From assembly GCF_029814935.1 (NCBI RefSeq), contig NZ_CP104582.1, forward strand, positions 2,418,001-2,482,000: 64,000 bases of DNA. Reading direction: 5' to 3'. Positions 58,323-64,000 of the stretch are shown in pieces. The number at the start of each line of letters is the position of its first letter. Position 1 is the stretch's first letter. The notes under the pieces are model-generated. The model was not told the DNA's origin. It searched no databases and saw only the letters and a program-made list of their open reading frames with translations. Position numbers and translations under genes: made by a program. Origin of the DNA: Pseudomonas sp. GD03919. Lineage in GTDB: Bacteria; Pseudomonadota; Gammaproteobacteria; Pseudomonadales; Pseudomonadaceae.

Positions 58323-59684
58323 TCAAGCCGCGCTGGCCTTACAACTGCCGCTTGCAGGGCGGCCGATGCCGCGATACAGAAAGCCCAGCTGCGCCAGTTG
58401 CTCGGCATCGTAAATATTGCGCCCGTCAAACAGCACCGGCATGCGCATCACACCACGAATACGCGGAAAATCCGGCTGGCGAAACTGTTTCCACTCCGTC
58501 ACCAGTACCAGGGCATCGGCGCCCTGGGTAACGGCGTAGGGTGACTCACTCAGCACCAGTTGCCCCGCCTCGACTGCGCCGGCATACCGTGCAGCGACCG
58601 CTGCCGTGGCCGCCGGGTCACAGGCCTGTACCTTGGCACCGGCGGTCAGCAGTGCATCGAGCAGCACCAGGCTGGGCGCTTCGCGCAGGTCATCAGTACC
58701 GGGTTTGAAGGCCAGCCCCCAGAGCGCAACCACCCTGCCCTGCAAATGACCATTGAAATGCTCGCGCAAGGCCTGAAACAGCAGCGTCTTCTGCAGCGCG
58801 TTGCGGGCTTCGACCGCACGCAGGATGCCCGGTTCGATGCCTTCGTGTTCGGCCGTGCGAATCAGCGCTTTCACGTCCTTGGGAAAGCACGAGCCGCCGT
58901 AACCGCAACCGGCATAGATGAAGTGCGTGCCGATACGGCGGTCGCTGCCAATGCCACGGCGCACCTCCTCGATGTCCACCCCGAGACGCGCACAAATGCC
59001 GGCCATTTCATTGATCAAGGAAATCTTGGTCGCCAGGAAGGCGTTGGCCGCGTACTTGCTGAACTCGGCAGCGCGCACGCCCATGCACAGCAGGCGATCA
59101 TGATTGCGTAGAAACGGCGCATACAGCCTGCGCAGCAGCTCACGGCCGCGCTCATCGTCACAGCCGACGATGACCCGATCAGGGCGCATGAAGTCCTCGA
59201 CCGCCGAGCCTTCCTTGAGAAATTCCGGGTTGCTCGCCACCAGCACCCGTGCGGTTTTCTCGCGGCGCGCCAGCCCGGCATTGATGCGCTGCGCCACACG
59301 CTCTGCAGTGCCCACCGGTACGGTGGATTTGTCGACGACCAGGCACGCATGATCGAGCCGTTCACCCAGCTCGTCGGCCACCGCCAGAACATGGCTCAAA
59401 TCGGCCGAGCCGTCTTCGCCACTGGGTGTACCCACGGCAATGAAGATGACTTCGGCGCGGCGGACTCCCGCCTGCAACTGCGCGGTAAAGCTGAGCTGGC
59501 CGCCTGCCAGTTGCGCCCTGAGCATCGCCTCCAGGCCAGGCTCATAAATCGGTACTTCACCCCGCGCAAGCATCGCCACGCGCTGCGGATCGCGCTCGAC
59601 GCACACCACCTGATTGCCCATCTCCGCAAAACAGGTGGCCGTCACCAGCCCCACGTAACCCGCTCCTATCACGCAAATCTGCAT
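58323..59684 (-). CDS. ugd: UDP-glucose 6-dehydrogenase
   Basis: The 453-residue NAD enzyme oxidises UDP-glucose to UDP-glucuronate for envelope sugars. Motifs: MQICVIGAGYVGLVTATCFA (NAD site), FIAVGTPSGEDGSADLSHVL, the catalytic Cys in YGGSCFPKDVKALI at about residue 265, and GLAFKPGTDDLREAPSLVLL in the UDP-binding domain. Start 59684 follows GGAGGG by seven bases. Upstream of galU in the same operon. Confidence 0.95.
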   Translation of the reverse strand: MQICVIGAGYVGLVTATCFAEMGNQVVCVERDPQRVAMLARGEVPIYEPGLEAMLRAQLAGGQLSFTAQLQAGVRRAEVIFIAVGTPSGEDGSADLSHVLAVADELGERLDHACLVVDKSTVPVGTAERVAQRINAGLARREKTARVLVASNPEFLKEGSAVEDFMRPDRVIVGCDDERGRELLRRLYAPFLRNHDRLLCMGVRAAEFSKYAANAFLATKISLINEMAGICARLGVDIEEVRRGIGSDRRIGTHFIYAGCGYGGSCFPKDVKALIRTAEHEGIEPGILRAVEARNALQKTLLFQALREHFNGHLQGRVVALWGLAFKPGTDDLREAPSLVLLDALLTAGAKVQACDPAATAAVAARYAGAVEAGQLVLSESPYAVTQGADALVLVTEWKQFRQPDFPRIRGVMRMPVLFDGRNIYDAEQLAQLGFLYRGIGRPASGSCKASAA

Positions 59685-59935
59685 CGCCGCACCCTCCAGG
59701 TCGTTGCTGCGATTGCAACCAAACCCGGTGGCAGTCATGTGACGAAATGGCGAAGCAATGATGACGAGCGCCGCTGTTGCACCCGGTCATCTGCCTATGT
59801 GCAACAGCCAGCAGAGGAACGCGCGCAACTGCTGGTACTGCTACGCAAGCTGTATCGGGAAAGCTAATTAAGGCTGGTATGAGCACTTCCTACTGAACCA
59901 TCACCAATAATCTGTCAGCCTGCGCGGACAAAAAA

Positions 59936-59953
59936 TCGGGCCTTACGGCCCGA
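59936..59953 (-). terminator. Terminator for the tRNA-Leu transcript
   Basis: TCGGGCC-ttac-GGCCCGA; on the minus strand it is followed by six T residues. It ends transcription coming from the tRNA cluster. Confidence 0.75.
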
Positions 59954-60190
59954 AAAGTACTCCACCTTGTTCGCGGGGCTTGGCCGCTTCACATTTGGGG
60001 TCAGTCAAGGGGGCAACTGTGCGCGCCATAGGGATACGCCATTTATCGAACCGAAAGTATCCCTAAACGCATCCCTAAAATAGGGATATGTATATAGACA
60101 ACGGGAGACAACCAGAAACAACGGAAAGCGCCAGAAGACCCGCAAATACTGGGCTTGATAGACAAGAGGAGACAAATATAAGCAAAGAAC

Positions 60191-60275
60191 TGGTGCCCGG
60201 AGCGGGAATCGAACCCGCACGCCCGAAGGCTCCGGATTTTAAGTCCGGTATGTCTACCAGTTTCATCATCCGGGC
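60191..60275 (-). tRNA. tRNA-Leu (UAA)
   Basis: The complement folds as a complete class II tRNA. Acceptor GCCCGGA pairs with TCCGGGC, anticodon arm CCGGACTTAAAATCCGG carries UAA, variable arm is GCC-TTCG-GGC, and T arm is GCGGGTTCGATTCCCGC. CCA is encoded at 60191-60193. Its D arm and anticodon stem differ from the canonical enterobacterial/Pseudomonas leuZ type seen, in broken form, 76 bp away. Confidence 0.93.
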
Positions 60276-60350
60276 TTGTAAAAACAACAGGTTACAGCCT
60301 TTTGTTACTCATCATCAACGTATCCCGGAACGGGCTCCGGGGTGCCCATC

Positions 60351-60418
60351 TGGTGCGGAATCGGCAAGGACACAGGTAATTTTAAGTCTCCTGCGTCTAC
60401 CGATTTCGCCATTCGGGC
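60351..60418 (-). pseudogene. Decayed tRNA-Leu (UAA), leuZ-like
   Basis: The 68-nt stretch starts GCCCGAATGGCGAAATCGG and continues TAGACGCAGG ... CTTAAAA, the pattern of standard leuZ. The anticodon stem no longer pairs, and the T arm and 3' acceptor strand have lost blocks so that it ends GATTCCGCACCA. It cannot form a cloverleaf. It occupies the leuZ position of the conserved glyW-cysT-leuZ cluster. Confidence 0.8.
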
Positions 60419-60497
60419 AGTAGCGCTGTGCGAAGGGCGGACTATATACAGCCCTTCGCCTCCTCGCAAGGCATGTGGAACATGCCTGCAAGAATGA

Positions 60498-60534
60498 AAA
60501 AAGCCTCGTAAATCATGGATCTACGAGGCTTTTT
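60498..60534 (-). terminator. Terminator after tRNA-Cys
   Basis: AAAAAGCCTCGTA and TACGAGGCTTTTT pair on the minus strand with an 11-nt loop, between tRNA-Cys and the decayed tRNA-Leu. Confidence 0.8.
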
Positions 60535-60538
60535 AAAT

Positions 60539-60612
60539 TGGAGGCTGAGGTCGGAATCGAACCGGCGTTCACGGATTTGCAATCCGGTGCATAACCACTC
60601 TGCAACTCAGCC
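60539..60612 (-). tRNA. tRNA-Cys (GCA)
   Basis: The complement gives acceptor GGCTGAG pairing with CTCAGCC, anticodon loop TTGCAAA (GCA), T arm GCCGGTTCGATTCCGAC and encoded CCA: 74 nt, all arms intact. Confidence 0.95.
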
Positions 60613-60650
60613 ATGAAGCAAACGAGTAGCTTTGGCGACTCGTATAAAAC

Positions 60651-60664
60651 TGGAGCGGGAAACG
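60651..60664 (-). other. 3' end of tRNA-Gly: island attachment junction
   Basis: TGGAGCGGGAAACG is the complement of the last 14 nt of tRNA-Gly(GCC), CGTTTCCCGCTCCA. It lies 38 bp from tRNA-Cys, where a complete glyW is expected in the pgsA-glyW-cysT-leuZ order. Beyond it the match stops. Clc/PAGI-type elements integrate at exactly this 3' end. The site is seen directly; the island boundary is inference. Confidence 0.65.
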
Positions 60665-61314
60665 GGTTTCCCCGTCGATCCCTATCCTATTGATTCAACA
60701 GAGGTTTTTGGTACACCGCTCTGCTTGACGGACTGGATTATGTACTACCCTTGCTGTCTTGGCAAGCGCTTTCTCACGACACCGCTTCAAGTGCTTGTTT
60801 TTTGGTCATATCGTCTCTTCATCTTACCCGATCATTGCCTGCATGCCCCTGGGCAGCAGCAACCATGCGGTGACTGATGCCGAACAAGAAGCACCGCCCC
60901 AGCCTGCATCTACCACTCCGCGTCCCTGCTCCAGCCAAGAAGAGCTTGTAGGTGCTGCCTCAGGTCATGGTGCCAGGCGAAGCAACCTTCATAGTGGCAA
61001 TGTTGCCTGGTTTGTCCCGCCATGGACGTTCTTTCACTGACAAGGACACTGCAATTCAGCAGAAGCCCGAGCAGCACAAAAATAACGCAATCCAACCCTA
61101 AAGAATTCTCATTTGTAGCCGTTAACCCGTAGGGAACTTATACAAAAATTTTATCAGCCTGCATTGAATAAGAATCCACGAGAAGACGTTTCAACGCAGG
61201 CAAGATAAAGCAGAATTGCCGCATGGAATCGCACAACGAAGTGCTGCAATACCGGACGGGCGAACACAAACCCTGCACGGATACATTGTTCAATACCACT
61301 GAAGGAGATCGTAT
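60665..61314. other. Non-coding stretch at the island edge
   Basis: About 650 bp with no recognisable gene. Overlapping short frames at 60632-61040 show no family and no ribosome sites. Base composition is lower in GC than the core genes. The right end has an AT-rich promoter-like segment (61130-61170). Confidence 0.5.
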
Positions 61315-61785
61315 ATGAAGATCAAACAAACCATGCTGTCGGCTGCTCTTGCCGCTGCGACGATGTGTGCCGCTGGCGCTGCATTTGCTGGCCCGCCAGT
61401 GACCGTAACATTCAAAAACCTCAGCACTCAAGAGGCCACCTACAAGGTCGTCACCAATAATGAGGTGAGTACCAACACCAATGCAAGCCCTAAGCCAAAA
61501 ACGACAGTGCAGCCTCAAGGTGCTGACACATACGTTGTGCAAAATATCATCAGCCCCGATGCCAACGCAGCAACCGTGCGCTATACCATAGGCAGTAAGA
61601 CCTGCGTCTTCGGTACAACCTTCGTAAATCAAATCTCGGGCGGCGCTCTGCTACCTGGCGGCCCAACTAAAATTCCGAAATGGAACAAAACTGCAACCGC
61701 TAGCGGTGGGGCAGTCTGCACCGCCACCATCAAATCGCAGAATTTGTCAAACTACTCGTGGACGGTTGAATTCACGATGAAGTAA
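61315..61785 (+). CDS. Secreted protein of unknown family, island-borne
   Basis: The 156-residue product has a clear Sec signal peptide (MKIKQTMLSAALAAATMCAA, cleavage near AFA-GPP). The mature part is rich in Thr, Asn, Ser and Val (VTVTFKNLSTQEATYKVVTN, VRYTIGSKTCVFGTTFVNQI, AVCTATIKSQNLSNYSWTVE), suggesting a beta-sandwich with one disulfide between the two cysteines. A strong GAAGGAGATC site precedes the ATG. A terminator follows the stop. I recognise no family. The base composition differs from the core genes. Confidence 0.7.
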   Translation: MKIKQTMLSAALAAATMCAAGAAFAGPPVTVTFKNLSTQEATYKVVTNNEVSTNTNASPKPKTTVQPQGADTYVVQNIISPDANAATVRYTIGSKTCVFGTTFVNQISGGALLPGGPTKIPKWNKTATASGGAVCTATIKSQNLSNYSWTVEFTMK

Positions 61786-61793
61786 CTGACAAC

Positions 61794-61830
61794 GGGCGAC
61801 CCGGCATATGTAACTGGTCGCCCCTCTTTC
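61794..61830 (+). terminator. Hairpin after the secreted-protein gene
   Basis: GGGCGACC (61794-61801) and GGTCGCCC (61816-61823) pair, followed by CTCTTTCT. Confidence 0.7.
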
Positions 61831-61840
61831 TGAAAGCGCA

Positions 61841-62626
61841 ATGCAGATTACAATTCCTACGGGACGCTATATGAATAGCATTAATCAACTTGGCACAACC
61901 ACGCCTCAACAAACTCAAGTAAGCGAACGCAGTTTTGTTAATAAAACTGGGGAAACAACATACTCTCAGACCTCTGAGATAATCAACACTCCCAACAGTG
62001 CAACAATGCAGGTTTCATCGCTATCACGCCTGCTTAATGATGCCGCCGTTCGAGCCGAAACACGAGACGCCATCACCAATCGTGACGGACTTGCAGCTAT
62101 TGCCCAATCGACCGCTCATGAGCTTTATGGTGAAAGCTATACACGCAACAAAGCTATTCATGATGCAGAAGTCCCGAACTCCGACGACTCACAACGACTT
62201 GCACAAGCAAAACAGGCAACTGCCTTTACCAACGGCCAAGGCAGCAATCCATTCAAAGGTATGTCACGCGACCAACTTGCACTAATCGCTTACGACGACA
62301 GCGGCGCCTTCACTGTCAACGAGCGCCGTGCGGCTTTATCAGAAGCGGATGATCAGGAATATCAGTGGCGCGTAAAGGTTGTTGCCAAAATGATGGATGA
62401 CTACAACCGTACAGGCAAAATATCTGCAGAGACCCACCAGGAAGTTCTTGACCACTATAAATCTCTACCCGCCATTGAAGAGTCCCAACTTCCCAAAGGC
62501 TATGACATGCAGTTGCAGGGCTGGATACAGGAGGCTAAAAGCACAGAGTCATCACAACATAAAGATGAACTTGAATCCTTGCTGGAACAACTAACAAAAC
62601 GACTAACAAATAACCAGAAATCATAA
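61841..62626 (+). CDS. Uncharacterised 261-residue protein
   Basis: A soluble protein without signal peptide. The first 50 residues are Thr/Gln/Ser rich and probably disordered; the middle and C-terminus are charged and helical (PFKGMSRDQLALIAYDDSGA, FTVNERRAALSEADDQEYQW, RVKVVAKMMDDYNRTGKIS, EVLDHYKSLPAIEESQLPKG). This GMSRDQL...NERRAA pattern occurs in uncharacterised Pseudomonas proteins; I know no function. A second in-frame Met at 61871 is a possible start. GC content is visibly lower than in the flanking core genes. Confidence 0.7.
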   Translation: MQITIPTGRYMNSINQLGTTTPQQTQVSERSFVNKTGETTYSQTSEIINTPNSATMQVSSLSRLLNDAAVRAETRDAITNRDGLAAIAQSTAHELYGESYTRNKAIHDAEVPNSDDSQRLAQAKQATAFTNGQGSNPFKGMSRDQLALIAYDDSGAFTVNERRAALSEADDQEYQWRVKVVAKMMDDYNRTGKISAETHQEVLDHYKSLPAIEESQLPKGYDMQLQGWIQEAKSTESSQHKDELESLLEQLTKRLTNNQKS

Positions 62627-62693
62627 GCCCAGAAACATCATCGTCTGCTGCGACAGCACAGGCAAGGGGACGGCAAAATCATCTGGAGAGAGG

Positions 62694-63395
62694 ATGCAGA
62701 GAGTTCACGACACCGATTTGATTCGCCTGGAAAATATTACGCATGCTTATGCTACGGGCGCGTCCAGTCAGGCGGTTTTGTATGATGTGTCGTTTTCTGT
62801 CCCCACAGGCCAAAGTTGCGCCATCGTTGGTGCGTCTGGCTCAGGGAAAAGCACGCTGCTCAACCTCATCGGGCTGCTGGATGAACCGACTTCGGGGCGT
62901 GTTCTGCTCGCGGGCGAAGACATGACCAACGCCGATGCCGAATCACGCGCCATCGCGCGTAATCGGATCATTGGCTTCGTATTCCAGAGTTTCAACCTGC
63001 TGCCACGGCTCGATGCGCTCGACAATGTGGCACTCCCGCTGCTCTATCGCGGCATCCCCCAGCCGCAAGCCCGCCAGGCTGCCCTGACGCAACTGGAGCG
63101 CGTCGGCCTGAGCAACCGCAGCCACCATCGACCCGCCGATATGTCGGGCGGCCAGCGCCAGCGTGTCGCGATAGCCCGCGCCCTTGTCGGCGAACCCTCG
63201 CTGCTGCTGGCTGACGAACCCACCGGCAACCTCGACAGCCAGACGGCGCAGGACATCATCGGGCTGCTGCTGTCTTTGAACCGCGAACGCGGCACGACCC
63301 TGGTTGTGGTGACGCACGATACCGGGATTGCCGATCGCATGGCTCGTTGCATTCAAGTCCGCGATGGCCGGATCGAGGAAGCGGGACATGCCTAG
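62694..63395 (+). CDS. MacB/LolD-type ABC transporter ATPase
   Basis: The 233-residue ATPase has Walker A GASGSGKST (residues 43-51), Q-loop FVFQSFNLLPRLDALDNVAL, signature MSGGQRQRVAIARALV, Walker B LLLADEPTGNLDS and switch His in VVVTHD. These match the FtsE/LolD/MacB group that drives mechanotransmission permeases. The start follows AGAGAGG. Its stop overlaps the permease start by 8 nt. It may export a peptide, lipid or toxin, or act on envelope proteins. Confidence 0.88.
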   Translation: MQRVHDTDLIRLENITHAYATGASSQAVLYDVSFSVPTGQSCAIVGASGSGKSTLLNLIGLLDEPTSGRVLLAGEDMTNADAESRAIARNRIIGFVFQSFNLLPRLDALDNVALPLLYRGIPQPQARQAALTQLERVGLSNRSHHRPADMSGGQRQRVAIARALVGEPSLLLADEPTGNLDSQTAQDIIGLLLSLNRERGTTLVVVTHDTGIADRMARCIQVRDGRIEEAGHA

Positions 63396-64000
63396 ACGTG
63401 CTGCCATCACACTGACCTCATCGCATGGCTACGGCCCCTCATGGCTGCACCTGGTGCGCGAACCCGTGGAGAATCTGCGCCAGCTCGGTCGCCGTGCCGT
63501 TCTGGCGCTGCTGGGGATCGCCGTGGGCTGCATGGCCGTCGTTGCCCTGCTGAACATCGGGCACAACGCCGAACGTGAAGCCATGAACGTCTTCAAGGGG
63601 ATGGGCAGCGATCTGCTTGTGGCAAACGTGCAGATCCCCGGCAGCGGCCGCAGCGAGGCGTTACCGAACGTCGCCACACTGGATACCGCCGCGTTGCGCC
63701 AGGCCATCCCCGACATTACAGCGGCAGCTCCTCTCATCCTGACCAGTAGTGACGCCCGGCTTAAAGGCCATGCTCTGAGTACAACAATACTGGGCAGCAA
63801 TGCCGACCTGCCCGGCGTGCTGGATCTCCAACTGGCGCAGGGGCGTTTCCTGAGCCAGTTCGATACGCACAGTACCCATGCGGTGCTGGGTGCGAATGTC
63901 GCAGCGGCGTGGGAAAACGCAGGCATCCATGCCCAGCCCGGCGACCGCATTCAGATCGGCGGTTATCTGTTTCAGGTGATCGGCATCCTGCAACCCGCAG
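63388..64000 (+). CDS. MacB/FtsX-type ABC permease, cut by the window end
   Basis: The first 204 codons are present, from MPRRAAITLTSSHGYG. A first membrane helix (AVLALLGIAVGCMAVVALLN, about residues 38-57) is followed by a MacB-type periplasmic core (GMGSDLLVANVQIPGSG, VLGANVAAAWENAGIH, PGDRIQIGGYLFQVIGILQP). Later helices lie beyond the window. It overlaps the ATPase gene, so the two are an ABC pair. No adaptor protein is visible before it. Confidence 0.82.
   Translation, partial: MPRRAAITLTSSHGYGPSWLHLVREPVENLRQLGRRAVLALLGIAVGCMAVVALLNIGHNAEREAMNVFKGMGSDLLVANVQIPGSGRSEALPNVATLDTAALRQAIPDITAAAPLILTSSDARLKGHALSTTILGSNADLPGVLDLQLAQGRFLSQFDTHSTHAVLGANVAAAWENAGIHAQPGDRIQIGGYLFQVIGILQPA

Noticed and set aside
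59739..59867. Small plus-strand frame upstream of ugd ending in LLVLLRKLYRES
   Set aside because: It reads like a protein tail but has no start with a ribosome site and no recognisable family.
60632..60877. Short plus-strand frame spanning the tRNA-Gly remnant
   Set aside because: It begins at the tRNA-Cys flank, lacks a ribosome site and contains the tRNA end, so it is unlikely to be coding.

Overview
The window looks like a chromosomal segment of a high-GC Pseudomonas. The evidence is the mexS-mexT-mexEF-oprN locus in its P. aeruginosa arrangement, periplasmic cis-trans fatty-acid isomerase (cti), nfuA, B12-dependent metH, the cysI-DUF934 pair, a tRNA-Cys/tRNA-Leu cluster and a Pseudomonas-style REP repeat. 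The P. mendocina/oleovorans group is a guess from overall likeness and is not proven here. Most genes are ordinary core genes, but the segment is heavily worked over by small mobile elements and holds many decayed genes.

Layout. 1-6.5 kb: a minus-strand copper/silver efflux operon (small secreted Cys/Met/His protein, then cusC, cusB with a fused CusF-like domain, cusA), with a perfect Anr/FNR-type box upstream. 6.6-8.8 kb: two IS5-family elements only 28-32 bp apart. 9-18.2 kb: cheV, then mexS divergent from mexT-mexE-mexF-oprN. 18.2-25.4 kb: a broken diguanylate cyclase, a YjbR protein, uppP overlapping a cold-shock/DUF1294 gene, a chemoreceptor, a MITE, the NAD-salvage pair pnuC-nadR kinase, a DUF3429 protein and a Fis-type regulator. 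25.4-27.5 kb: an IS66 element with 8-bp target duplication. 27.5-36 kb: small conserved genes, nfuA, cti, metH. 36-43 kb: DUF5924 protein, a D-aminoacylase pseudogene containing a second MITE, an RlmN-like methyltransferase, a chemoreceptor tail, a periplasmic binding protein, a 37-codon membrane protein, and sulfite/nitrite reductase with its DUF934 partner.

43-60 kb: deaD RNA helicase, a spermidine-synthase-like protein, an in-frame TauD/AraC chimera, a trans-sulfuration enzyme and a NlpA/MetQ-type binding protein, a chemoreceptor, a DUF6436 protein, hiuH broken by 8 extra bases and fused to an IS630 relic, a GNAT-Rnk fusion, the gor-TRIC-VOC operon, a glyoxalase, galU and ugd.

60-64 kb: an apparent genomic-island junction. 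A tRNA-Leu(UAA) of unusual sequence, a decayed leuZ-like tRNA and tRNA-Cys are followed by only the last 14 nt of a tRNA-Gly gene, the known target of clc/PAGI-type integrative elements. Beyond it lie lower-GC genes that I do not recognise (a secreted protein and a 261-residue protein) and a MacB-type ABC ATPase and permease, the last cut by the window end. This region is the best candidate for an undescribed system, but only its first part is visible.
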